Shown here one piece after another: positions 53,070 to 63,533 of a stretch of DNA of 64,000 bases; position 1 is the first letter of the stretch; each line of letters opens with the position of its first letter. The stretch is from Phytophthora hibernalis. Lineage: Eukaryota > Oomycota > Peronosporomycetes > Peronosporales > Peronosporaceae. The notes under the pieces are model-generated. The model was not told the origin of the DNA, ran no database searches, and saw only the letters and a program-made list of their open reading frames with translations. Position numbers and translations under genes: made by a program. The DNA lies in assembly GCA_012656075.1 (NCBI GenBank), contig JAAKBF010000123.1, positions 1 to 64,000 on the forward strand, read 5' to 3'.

Positions 53070-54086
53070 TCAGCAGTCTGAAAGCCTCGGAGCCGACGTA
53101 TCTATGGGAGACATGATGGGTGCGGAGGGCACAGCGCCTACAAACTGAAGATAATTTGTCGACGGAGATCCGCCTGGCAGACTGTAGCCGCCAAATCGAC
53201 ATGCATGAACAAGCATTCGTTCCTGGATATCTTGGCGCTCCTTCTCAATGAGATCAGCTCGCATCGCTTCCCAACCGAACAAGTTGAGCAGTCGGACTCC
53301 GGTTTTGCTCGACTTTGGGGTAATGGTATTTTCCATACTCGCAAGTGGGGCGCCAACAACAATAGTTCGTCTGCGTAGTTCGTCAAGCCTCCTCTTGTTA
53401 TTGTGGTGGTGAATAGTAATGACCATAGCCAACGTAGCCACCAGCGTCAGAAGGATGGCGATTGCAACGCACCAAAACACCAAATAGCCCTGGTCAGTGT
53501 CATTGTTGCTGTCCTTCGAGCCTTTCTCATCAGGGTCATCATTCCAGTCCTTTGCAACGAGCCCCGTGCAGTCGCTCCCTCCAACTGCGTACGCCCAACT
53601 CGGCTCTTCACAAACTGCAACAAACACACATCCACCGGTACCGAACATGAATCCTCCATCCGCTAACTCGTCCTCATTGAAAAGTGCGTCGTTATCTTCG
53701 CAGTACGTCGTGTTTACTGCTGGAAATTGCAACTCGGCAGAGTTTTGGTTTGTTAGTTTACGGGGTGGTGGCTGTGTCACCTCACTACCATTTGCGCTCC
53801 CATTGGTAACCTGGCCACCCACTGGCGCAACTCGAAAGTCGAGCTCAGGGTCGTAATTGTCTGGAACGGAGACGCAGCGCCCCACCTCATCGATCATGCA
53901 GTCATCCGGCTCCTGGTCGAGTTGTGCGTTAAGGCAGTCGTAGCAACTGCGAGGGGCGCGACAACCACCTGCATCCGGTGGGTAGTACGAGCAAGTTCCC
54001 TGCGTTTTGTCATTGAGTGGTGCAGCGTTTGGCAAAGTCTCTACTCGGCGACGGAGACCATTGCGCGATGGAAAAGATGCTGGCAT
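53070..54086 (-). CDS. Gene I: family member with reduced Cys domain
   Basis: Intronless, 338 residues from MPASFPSRNG. Cys domain: TCSYYPPDAGGC, APRSCYDCLN, DDCMIDEVGRC, then a long insert (residues 75-120 with NGSANGSEV), NTTYC, and GTGGCVFVAVC. Four family cysteines are missing: the CxxC pair, the following YC and the second Cys of GCxC (now GCVF), leaving ten. Transmembrane about 200-224 (FWCVAIAILLTLVATLAMVI), then HHHNNKRRLDELRRR. Tail LLNLFGWEAMRADLIEKERQ and, further on, TNYLQFVGAVPSAP, both typical of subfamily II (I, J, K). Convergent with gene H (165 bp apart) and divergent from gene J. Confidence 0.8.
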   Translation of the reverse strand: MPASFPSRNGLRRRVETLPNAAPLNDKTQGTCSYYPPDAGGCRAPRSCYDCLNAQLDQEPDDCMIDEVGRCVSVPDNYDPELDFRVAPVGGQVTNGSANGSEVTQPPPRKLTNQNSAELQFPAVNTTYCEDNDALFNEDELADGGFMFGTGGCVFVAVCEEPSWAYAVGGSDCTGLVAKDWNDDPDEKGSKDSNNDTDQGYLVFWCVAIAILLTLVATLAMVITIHHHNNKRRLDELRRRTIVVGAPLASMENTITPKSSKTGVRLLNLFGWEAMRADLIEKERQDIQERMLVHACRFGGYSLPGGSPSTNYLQFVGAVPSAPIMSPIDTSAPRLSDC

Positions 54087-54997
54087 CTTTGGCGAGCGGT
54101 TGGGTGTTGTGTCCTACGCGTAGGAGAGCGGCAATGAGCATTTTGCACTCCATGCGAAGGGCGCCGGTGGTTTCGAGGCCGCGTTAAGCTGCCAGGCTAA
54201 AATAAAAACCTTCAGCCGTTTCGAAAGTGCAAACCACTTCAACACCATGCAAGTCGGGAGTCAGGGAAAAAGTATCCGACCAAAAATCAGATTTGAGCCT
54301 GGACTCAAATTGCATTTTTCGGATCTGGTGCTTTGGGCATGTTGCACTTCGGTCTTTCTCGTGCACGGCCAGCGTGGCGACTTCGAACAGCAGATCGCTG
54401 GTCACTGTTCCACCCTCGCTTTTACGAAAATCTCCGTCGGATCAAAATGCTCGACTCGTCGCTCGCTGGTAAGCTACAAATGCCTGGAAGAAAGTGGCAG
54501 GCAAACAAGCTACCGGTACAATCCTGCAGGCTGCTCAGCCTTCTCCACTGGCCATCGCACAATGAAAACACAACTTATTGATACCGAATCCGTAAAATGG
54601 TATCCGGGGTAGGGTACTATTGAGGTGCTCATTTTCTCATCCTATAAACTAATACGCGTAGATAATTTATCTCTTCATAAACATATCACAGTTATTAAAG
54701 GCCTTGATAATTAATGTATTGGGAATTTGAATATTACCAACTACCTACAAATAAGTTGCTGAACTGTACGTAAATCGTCTGGCTCGAAAAACGGTTCGAG
54801 TCAGAAAATCCCCGCTTCTTGAGCACGAACGCCACTCTCCATTTGTCAGACTTCCAAGCAGCAGTTCAGAACCAAATTGCGGTTGCGGCTTACCGGCTGC
54901 CTTCGCACGGGGCAGAGAGCGAGACTCAGGCAAGCGAGGACCAAAGTGACAGGAACCACAGTGACGAACTACAGCCAAGACACACAATCAGGATACC
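54087..54997. other. Divergent intergenic region between genes I and J
   Basis: About 900 bp separate the start codons of I (minus) and J (plus), so both promoters should lie here. A plus frame at 54247-54612 has no recognisable family. An AT-rich stretch at 54640-54760 contains ATAAACTAATACG and TATTAAAGG but no identifiable promoter motif. Confidence 0.35.
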
Positions 54998-56263
54998 ATG
55001 TCTTCCAGTCAAAATACTGAGGACATCACGTTCCCTCCGACGACGCAAACCGCGTCTCCGTTAGTCAATTTAGCAGCCATTGGAAACGACCAAGACAGTG
55101 ACGACAGCGGAGGTCCTCCACCGTCCTCCACCAATGGGGAGGACGCGGCCCAGCACGAGGAAGAGCAGAACTACCGTCGCACCCACGGTACCTGCCAGTA
55201 TTACCCGACGGACGAACGCCACCCGTGTATGATGCAGCGTTCGTGCTACGACTGCCTCAACTTTAACGTCACGACGGAGCCTGAAGGCTGCTTCGTGAAC
55301 CCCATGGGCCAGTGTCTCCCAGTGTCCAAGTACGACCCGGCCATGGACTTTTCGCTGGGCGAACCGTCCAACCAACTCGCAGCGGAATTTGTAACTGCCG
55401 GATACAATGGCACGACTGGCAATGGGTCGGAACCCAGTACCGCCAGTGCGCAAGACCAGAACCAGCAGTTCGATTTCTTGGGTAGCAATTCTTCGTACTG
55501 TGAGAACGACGACCCCCAGTGCTTGTTATGTCGCGCCACTGCATTCGCCGAGATTATCTACCACAATTCGGACAATTCGCGGTCCAGATACTGTGTCGGA
55601 AAGAACGGATGTGTCTGTGTAGCCATCTGCGAAGCCTTGGAGGTGAACCACCAAAGACCCGACAAAAGCTGCATGATCAATGCTATGGCTACACAGAACG
55701 TTAACGTGGCAGTCAGTCAAGTCGGATCTATTGCCGCCATTCTGGGGGCCATGTGCTTCATCGTCGCCTCAGTGTTCGTCATCTATCGGATCCGGAAACG
55801 AGGAGAGAGCTGGTCGTCCCACGACCAAGTGCGGAATAATCGACGAGGCAGCAATGATGACGACCCCGTGATCACGCCAGGTGACGGAGCGTCACCAATT
55901 ACAACAGCAACGCCCGTCATGAGAGCCGGCTCGGGCTCCGGTCTTTTGCTCAACTTGTTCGGCTGGACGGCTATGAGGGACGTGCTGGTTGACAAGGAGC
56001 AGATGCAGGCAGCAGGAATTGAGGACGCAGCTCTGGAGCCGGTCAAGAACAACAACGTGCAGTTGCTTGGAGCGCAGCCATCAGCTCCGGATGTGGATGC
56101 GGCGTTACCGACTGCTCCACTTGTGATGATCCCGTACGCTACGTTGGCTATGGCCTCGGCACCTGTGGATTTCAGTGTTCGAGCGATGGCGGCACCATCA
56201 GCACCCGACTTTGAAGATATGGACTCAATCGACTGCGACAACGTCGCCATGGCCGAACTTTGA
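54998..56263 (+). CDS. Gene J: 14-Cys single-pass membrane protein
   Basis: Intronless, 421 residues. N-terminus (MSSSQNTEDITFPPTTQ) is Ser/Thr/Asp-rich with no signal peptide. Cys domain: GTCQYYPTDERHPC, QRSCYDCLNFNV, EGCFVNPMGQCLPV, a long insert with N-glycosylation sequons (NGT, NGS), NSSYC, CLLC, YCVG, GCVCVAIC and KSC; all 14 cysteines present. Transmembrane about 241-265 (VGSIAAILGAMCFIVASVFV), then RIRKR. Tail LLNLFGWTAMRDVLVDKEQM, then VQLLGAQPSAP and repeated APSAP-like motifs. Longest intact member; clear subfamily II. Convergent with the CorA-type gene 182 bp downstream. Confidence 0.85.
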   Translation: MSSSQNTEDITFPPTTQTASPLVNLAAIGNDQDSDDSGGPPPSSTNGEDAAQHEEEQNYRRTHGTCQYYPTDERHPCMMQRSCYDCLNFNVTTEPEGCFVNPMGQCLPVSKYDPAMDFSLGEPSNQLAAEFVTAGYNGTTGNGSEPSTASAQDQNQQFDFLGSNSSYCENDDPQCLLCRATAFAEIIYHNSDNSRSRYCVGKNGCVCVAICEALEVNHQRPDKSCMINAMATQNVNVAVSQVGSIAAILGAMCFIVASVFVIYRIRKRGESWSSHDQVRNNRRGSNDDDPVITPGDGASPITTATPVMRAGSGSGLLLNLFGWTAMRDVLVDKEQMQAAGIEDAALEPVKNNNVQLLGAQPSAPDVDAALPTAPLVMIPYATLAMASAPVDFSVRAMAAPSAPDFEDMDSIDCDNVAMAEL

Positions 56264-56444
56264 GAAGTCGGCCAAGGTTTTTAGTATTTAATGCACGCAG
56301 GGGAGCGTGGATCGATGTGATAGAAGTTGATGTGGTATTGTCCATAGGTTTAGCGTCAACGTGAACATGAAAACTCAAGCAATGAACAAAGTTTTACTTC
56401 ATGTAGTAGTGCAATTGGTTGTCTGTTGTTTACCAATAGGGCCT

Positions 56445-58418
56445 TTACAGCCACCGCTTGTACTTGAAAAACAGCACGATAAACGCAGCGAGGACAATCA
56501 TCACCACCCACCAGATGAAGTAGCCGTAGTGATACGTTGTCTCGGGGATATACGGAAAGTTCATGCCGTACACTCCCGTCAGGAACTGCGCAGGCAGGAA
56601 AATCGCCGCGATGAGGGCTAAGATGTAACTCACGTCGTTCTGCTGGGAAGCTCGGGTGTTGTTGAAGTCGTCAACGAGACTACGGCAGCGATCCAGGTTG
56701 TGCTCGCATTCTTCTTCAATTGTTGCAAGGTCTTCCTGCACGTCGGCGAAATACTGCAGAGTCTCACCCTGGTAATCGTTTGATGCAATTACCTTAGCGA
56801 TGATTTCACGCAGTGGTTTGCAGTGAGTCTGAAGCCCCTTGATCTGCTTCGAGCAGGCTGCGATGCGACTCATATCAAAATACCGCGGTTGCAGGGATAT
56901 TAAACGCTCGAGCATGATCAATTTTGCACCAAAAGTCTGCGAAATTGGTGATAGCTCGTTCACACAGACGTCCATGATTGTGTACACAAGGAACGCGGTG
57001 CTGTGTTGGCGCACTTTCGAGTACGAGACGTGTAGCCTCTGCTTCAACGCCGGCCAGAGAGTGTCTCCCGACGCCTGGACACTGATGAGTACGCCCTCCA
57101 TGACGTACAAACTAAGTTGTTCCGGTGGAGTCATCACGTGTCCGACATCTAGGTCCTTGAGTCTTGTTTCCAGATCGATCTGGCTCATGTTGTCAAAGGA
57201 GAGTCATCCTCTGGTAGTACAAACTGCGAGGCGCGGTACATGTGCTGGTAGGTTTTCACCAGGGACTTGTGGCTCGGATGCAGGATCTGGAGAATGAGAA
57301 AGGAGTGCTCGTCGTACTTCACGTACTTGGGCCGCTTGAAATCTGGACTGAGCGTGTCTTCGATTGCCAGAGGATGCAGTCGATAGCGAACAGACAAGCG
57401 GCGCATAAGAAGAGTATTAATCTTCTCGACATTGATCCATCGCACAGTGACCCAGCTCGGCTTGGTCGAGTAGATGAAGCTCTTCACCTGATTGATCGGG
57501 TACACACTGCGAATTCGGTCGGGTGAATACTGATCGAACCAAGTGTCACAGGCGACTTTAAGCTGGCGTGAAGAACCGGCATTGTGCGGATGAATGGGTC
57601 GTTGAAGAGCTGGGCGAGTTTGATCTCCTGGATCGCGCACAGAAACTCATCGTATGAGATATCTCCACTTTTGTCCTCGTCCACTACGTCCACGAAAGCT
57701 TGGAACTGCCGGTCACTGTCACAAGCGATGCCCATAGCCTCCAACCCGCAGCGAAAGCCCTCGAACGTTATCATTCCCTGATCTACAGTTCAAACCCGAT
57801 TAGTATTCCATGAAGCAATCTACAACATACAAAACACGAACCATTGGGGTTGGATAGCGAAAACAGTTTGGTGATCTTGGCATTGGTCAGATCGAAGTGA
57901 GGGTCTCGGATCGAGTAGTCGTCTTCAGTGTCAATTGCTCCAAGGGTGTCGGACCATTCCACTGGATTCGTGTCCTCCTGGTTAGTACCAACAGGGATAA
58001 TGTGCAGGATATCCTTGCCGTACAATGTGAGTGGGTGCACCGTTGTATCAGCTGGTGGCGTCGTTGCGGTCTCCGTTGACCTTCGAGATGAATTGGTGTC
58101 CTGTTTCGCTCCGGAATTGCTGCGAAAGCTGTTGCCTCCAGGAGGAGACGGATTGGATGCCAGTGCTAAGTCTCCACTATTACAGTCTTCTCTCAAATTG
58201 ACAGCGATGCGTCTTGCACTGCCGTCCACACGAGCGCCATCATCTGAGCTCCAGTCCGTGGGCTGGTAGGTCGTTGGTACTTCCGATGCTCTCCACGAGT
58301 TGCGGTTTTCGTGGGTATTCGATGCAGCAGACGGCAATTCGGAGCTCGTGTCCTGTGCAACGATGGTGATCGTGTCGTCATCTTCCGAGTCATTACGCGG
58401 CAGCAATGCCCTCTCCAT
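56445..58418 (-). CDS. EF-hand/CorA-type magnesium transporter
   Basis: Exon 1 58418-57831 (start MERALLPRND; frame open further upstream), intron 57778-57830 (53 nt, GTATGT...ATCAG), then 57777-56445. The N-terminal 195 residues are Ser/Thr/Asp-rich. An EF-hand (DEDKSGDISYDE, about 57690-57655) follows, then the CorA cytosolic domain (RLHPLAIEDTLSPDFKRPKY, SFLILQILHP, PEQLSLYVMEGVLISVQ). Two transmembrane helices end the protein, the first closing with the signature YGMNF (GVYGMNFPYIPETT), the second WWVVMIVLAAFIVLFF, then KYKRWL. CorA proteins form pentameric Mg2+ channels; an EF-hand on the same chain would add calcium control, which is inference. Two frame changes (near 57585 and 57195) each equal one lost base. 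Confidence 0.8.
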
Positions 58419-58499
58419 TTTGAGGACTCTTATATGCTTGAGCGGGGACTTTAGCGAATGTACCGAGGAAGATTTCGCTATCGCTGCCAAGTACTGGAT

Positions 58500-59650
58500 A
58501 CCATGCCGGATTCTCGTGCAATGATTTTCATTTTGCTCCTTCGCTGTACGCGCGCTCAGACTTACCGCGTGTGCGCTGAGATGTCAGACTCGGCAGCATG
58601 GCTGGCACGACTCACTGTGAGAGGAGGTCGTGACTTTCATGGTGCTCAAATTCTCAAAACTGAAATTCATCTAGAAAGCAATTCTCCGGCAATCGGTGTC
58701 CTGGAAACTTTCTTGCGCAGCTCTGGTAGTTGCGGCCAGGAGTCACTCAACAACGGCTCCGTTGTTGACTTGGCGTTGAAACTGCGAGCAGGATCTCCTG
58801 ATCCATCGAGCGAGTTTGTTTTTATGTTTGACCGGTAGTCATCAGTTGGCGTGTCCTTGACCCTTGGGCCGGTCGCACTGACGACGGCCGCCACACTTTG
58901 GGGTTGTCGACAGGTGCACGAGCTCCACTTGATACATTTGTCCTAACGTTAGATCTCAGTTCGCGAGAAGATCGCAAGCCGTGGCTACAGTCTGTAGTAC
59001 AGAGTCTCATGCCAAAAAGACAATATGAGGTTTAAACGCTCAACTGCCAGCAGTGTGCACGGCCGACGCTGCCAAGAGCTACGCGTTGTGTGCACGTTGC
59101 AGGCATGTTGGTCAGAGGCACGAGCCCTGCTCATGCTCATGGGACATGAAGTTGGCCCGCATTGACCTGCTTGAAGTGGTCGCGCCAAACTCATCCAAAC
59201 TCATCAGATCCCTTGTCGCCTGCAACTTGCAGGTGACCAGAGTCCTCAGCTTGACCTTGAATCGGAGCCGTTGGGTAAAGTTGCGTTGAGTCAACGGAAC
59301 GAGAACTTCTCGGAGAAGCGCAAGACTTCATTCTATCGGCTGGTTTAAGCAAGTTCAAAATGGCGAAGACCAGCGATCTTCAGTAGAGTAATACCACCGT
59401 CCGCGTCAACAACGCATGACTTCAGATCGATCCAACACCAGCCCAACTGTCGGCACAAACACCATCAACATGCTGCTGCCGTGTCGCGAACCGAACAAAC
59501 CAACCGCAAACAGCCAACTTTCACCCACGCATCTTTATCACCCTTACAAACTCCCAGTTACTTAATACAGTATTGTGTACGTGCCGTAGAAACTTTCGAT
59601 AGTACCATCCCATGTCACTGTGGAATTCGCCGCTGACCCCACAGCAGAAC
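58500..59650. other. Divergent intergenic region before gene K
   Basis: No gene is supported. Open frames at 58458-58838 (plus) and 58667-59010 (minus) lack motifs or homologous copies in the window. As the CorA-type gene and gene K are transcribed away from each other, both promoters are expected here. Confidence 0.35.
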
Positions 59651-59651
59651 A

Positions 59652-60994
59652 ATGGGTGCCTGGGCGTCGACTTTGTCAGGCGATAGCTCGGCTTCTAGGT
59701 CTCCCCCGCCTTCACCTCCGCCTGCATCGTCTTCGTCTCGTTCCGCTGCATCATCCGTTGTAGTCGGTTCCGGCTCCTCGTCCTCTGTGGCCGACACTAT
59801 CTCGGTCTCAAATGGGTCAAAAGCGCCGGAATCCCAGTCCACCTCCCTCTCGTCTTCAGGCTCAGGTTCTTCGTCCCTAGAAGTGGCCACTGTGGGGGAC
59901 ACTAGTGACAGTGACACAGACGAAGCCAGCTGCAGTGACGACGAAGTGGAGATCGAGGCCGTGACCCCCAGCCAACGGACTGGACGTCGAACGACCGCTG
60001 CCCCTACTACCCCGTAAGGACCGACGGCTGCACGGAGCCGAGATCCTGCAGAGACTGTCTCAATATCGACGTGGGGGACGAGTACAGCTGCATGGTGAAC
60101 CAGTACGGCCGCTGTGTACAGAAGAACCCAGCCACATATGTGAAAGGGCTGGACTTCCAAAACCAAGAGCCGTCCAATGACGGAGAAGCGTGTGAGGACC
60201 AACGGGTGCAGTTCCCAGCAGACAAAGTGGATTATTGCTCCTATGCAGATAAAGAGTGTAAACGCTGTAGGAAGACGGTGTTCGAAGACGTCATGGACGG
60301 CCGGATCAACGGGTCCTTGACCAAATTCTGCTATGGCGAAGAAGGATGCGTCTGCATTGCAGTGTGTGAAGCTCCGTTTTGGAAGGGAACGGTGGGACAG
60401 ACGGTCTGCAATGGCACGGTCGTGAATAAAAACTACGAGAGCCAACATGCTAATACGTACGGCGGGTCGGATGGAGATGACGGACATGGACCCGGACTGG
60501 GCAATCTCATGATGGAGATCGTGGGCGGCGTGGCTGCTGCTGTTGTTTTCGTTGCAGCCGTCATGTATGTCCGTAAACGACGCAACGCCGCGAGTGAAGA
60601 CTCGAGTGGATCGAGCAGTGGCCAGACGGAAGAAGGTGGAGAAAATGGCGCGGCCGGGGCTGCAGACGGAGCTGCTCCTGGCCTGAGTCTCTTCGGATGG
60701 CAGGCCATGAGGTCGGAGCTCATTGAACGCGAGCAGTTGCTGCTTGCTGGCGTCGAGGACTTCTCGAACGTGCGGACGGGCTACTTGCAGCTGCTGGACG
60801 TAGACGCCTCGGCTCCTCCACAAGAGGAGGACGACAGCTCAGCTCCTGTTTTGCTGGTTCCGCTGGCTGGTGCGTCGGCGCCGACTTTCTCACCGAGAGG
60901 CGTCGCTGCAATAGCTTCGGCTCCATCAGCGCCGCCTGAGTCTCCTTCCGCTCCACCGGCGTCACCCACTTTCCTCGAGGAAGAACTGTTGTAA
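59652..60994 (+). CDS. Gene K: 14-Cys membrane protein, one base likely missing
   Basis: The first frame (59652-60017) starts MGAWASTLSGDSS and is Ser/Pro/Asp-rich. In the CCCCC run at 59966-59970 the reading must shift; adding one C joins it to the frame ending at 60994, about 447 residues. Cys domain: DRCPYYPVRTDGC, EPRSCRDCLN, SCMVNQYGRC, DYC, CKRC, FCYG, GCVCIAVC, TVC; all 14 plus one extra Cys in the insert. Transmembrane EIVGGVAAAVVFVAAVMYV, then RKRR. Tail LSLFGWQAMRSELIEREQL, GYLQLLDVDASAP and a Ser/Ala/Pro-rich end. Subfamily II. A short intron ending at CCCCCAG (80 nt from 59892) is an alternative to the missing base. Confidence 0.72.
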
Positions 60995-61455
60995 AGTGTA
61001 AGTGCTGTGGATAGTATTTATTATAATGCCACTTACCGGTACCTTACTTGTATGCCTGGCTGCTGTCCTCTATAGCTGTCATTCTGAGTGGTGCCGAAAT
61101 TTGCTGTTCGCATTTTGGTGGAGCTTTTCTCTTCCGACACTTGTCAAGCTTGCAAGATTACGTCGCCTGGAATCGCATGGACTAACGTACAGCTGGTGTA
61201 CGTGAACTTACTCTTCAGATGTGTATCAACCGGCAAAAATGGGCCAGCACATCAACAGAGCTTTCCTGTTCAGCACCATGGCTCCGGCTGTAATGTCCAC
61301 TCTTCCCAAACCGAGAGAACTGCTCAGCCTCCCAGTCAAATCGCCCCATGCAGTGAGGCTCGCCGAGTGAGCAGAACGGAAAACATCGGCCGAGACGCCC
61401 CCACGCTCTCTCTTCTGCGTAAAGACGGCTTAGGGCGCAGCTCGGTGTGTTTGCG

Positions 61456-63407
61456 ATGACTCGGCTCCATTTCTCAAGGTACAACGAGGACATTGACAGC
61501 GTCCTGAGCGAAAATGACAACGCAGCCAGCCACGGTTTCAACCAGAGTCGTGGGCTTCCAGCACTAAACAGGAGCGGGTTCGAGCGCAGTCTTCGTATCG
61601 ACAATGTCCAGGTCTCCCATATCCCGATCCTGGGTCGGGTGGACAACCCGTTGATGAGCTCCGTGGTCATCATGAATGGAGCGGACTCGGCCGTCAACAG
61701 TCCCGGATGGAGGAAAGCAGAGGCAGAAAATGAAGGAAGAGCAGCACTACCGTTTCCAGCTTTGTCGAGACAATTCGAGGTGAACCTGTTGTCTCGTAAG
61801 CATGTGGGTCTGCTGGTGTCTACAGGGTTTGCTGGTATTCTGATGAAGTGTCTGAAGCGTGGCGTTCTACCGCTACTGGAATATGAGCTCAAGATGAAGT
61901 CTTACCAAGTGGCTGCGGCCACCGTGCTGGTTTCGCTGCCGTGGTCGTACAGCTTTATCTGGGGCTTCATCTCGGATGCAGTGCCGATCTTGGGCTCTCG
62001 ACGTAAAGCTTACTTGATTCTCGCGTGGGTGATGACAATGTTGGCGTGTTTCTCCATGGCGATAACGGATCAGGTTATCGGGTATCGCGCTGAGCTCAAT
62101 GATGTGACCTCGGCTGACGTGTTGAAGCACAACGACTTACTCATGGACGTGTACATTGGCCTGCTCATGGCGGCCAACTTCGGTTGCATCGTAGCCCTGG
62201 TTATCGGAGAGACGTACGTGATCGCACAGACTCGACGTGAGCGAATGACGGTCCGCGGAAAAGCTCTCGGAACACTGCTTATCACGCAGTTTACCGGCGA
62301 GTTTATCGGCCAGGTCGCAGTTGACTACGCCATTTTTAACGTTTCGGAGCTTGGGACCGCACCGAGGGTGACAATTCGCCAAACGATGCTGTTCTTTATG
62401 TTCTACACGCTTGTGCCGACCATGTTCTTGTGCACGTGTTTCTTCGAGAAGTCCGACCCGCCGCCGATCAATGCCGCGCGCGATCGCCACAACCGTGCCA
62501 CGATCGAGAACTTAGAGACGTCAGTGACAGATTTACAAAGGGCCTACATGACGGCGTCCAATTTCTATCAGCGCCTAAAACTTGCGCTTCGTGGGCACTG
62601 GGTTCGACTTCGCAAGGCTTTGGGCAGGAGTCCACGTCTCGCGTCATGAGTTTCATGGTCGGATTTATCTTCATTTCGGAGTTCTCGCTGACCTACACGA
62701 CCACGCGACTCGAGGAATGGTGTGGAATGACTGCCAAGGCTTATTCGACGAGCCGCATTATGATGGAAGTGTTCTCTACGTTGTCTGCAGTGCTGTGGAA
62801 GTATTTCTCTCTCAATCGAGATTGGCGATGGTGCATTTTCTCGAGCTTCATCATTATCACCATGACACCCCAGCTCGTCTACTACATGATGGCCACTCTC
62901 AATCCAGCCGCACGAAACATCAATATCTACGCTGTTGTATCAGCGCTCACTGGGTTCCTACGCAGTTCGATTGTGGTCCTAGAGCTTGCAATCACCGCAG
63001 AAATCGCTCCTGTTGGTGGTGAGGGAGCTTTCGTCGGCATTGTCGTCTCGATAGCGTCCAGTATGCGCTTGATGTCCAACACCGTCTCTAACGCGATCGG
63101 CTTCATGTTCAAGGATGTCGAATACTCTGACCGCTACACAGCAGACCCAGATAGAATGCAGGTGGCATTTGCATTGGTGTTGTCGCACATTATCCAAGTC
63201 GTCGGACTTGTTGCGCTCGTGTTCCTGCCCAAGCAAAAGCGACAACTGCAACGACTGCATCATTTCGGAAACAAAAACGAAAAGTGGACTGCGTGGTGGA
63301 TCCTCGGATGTCTGATCGTTTCCTTCATAGTCAGCAGCGTCTTCAACGCCTTGGCCATTTCGCCTAATACGTCGTGCCTAGGAATTGTAGGAGGCAGCGG
63401 ATGTTAG
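61456..63407 (+). CDS. Folate-biopterin transporter family protein
   Basis: About 650 residues, with an N-terminal cytosolic region of roughly 110 residues and then about a dozen hydrophobic helices. Signatures: KCLKRGVLPLLEYELKM and FIWGFISDAVPILGSRRKAY, the SD-x2-P-x2-G-xRRxxY loop typical of the FBT/BT1 branch of the major facilitator superfamily. Also ARNINIYAVVSALTGFLRSS, EIAPVGGEGAFVG and a C-terminal GGSGC. The family moves folates, biopterin or related compounds across membranes and is expanded in oomycetes; the substrate here is unknown. Reading shifts near 62600-62630, just before STSRVMSFMVGF, equal to one missing base; a 104-nt GT-AG intron (62524-62627) would also restore frame but removes plausible coding sequence. 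Confidence 0.8.
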
Positions 63408-63533
63408 TTTATATAGAGGCAGGCACATTTTCATAGGGTCAACAACGTAATGAATACACAAACCATCAAGAAGCTGAACTTTATCGTGTTCATGACAATA
63501 GGATAGGGATTACTTTGAACTGATAACTTCTTA

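Noticed and set aside
59883..59971. 26-nt or 80-nt intron before the Cys domain of gene K
   Set aside because: 26 nt is too short for splicing, and the other family members have no intron here; a missing C in the CCCCC run restores the frame exactly.
16588..60994. Assignment of the cysteine-rich proteins to the PSI or EGF families
   Set aside because: The spacing C-x7-C-x4-C-x2-C...GxC only loosely resembles PSI, and the second half (GCxCxAxC) fits neither; no firm family call is possible by eye.
62524..62627. Possible 104-nt GT-AG intron in the first transporter
   Set aside because: Frame would be restored, but the removed part reads as plausible transporter sequence (FYQRLKLALR). A single missing base is simpler; kept only as an alternative.
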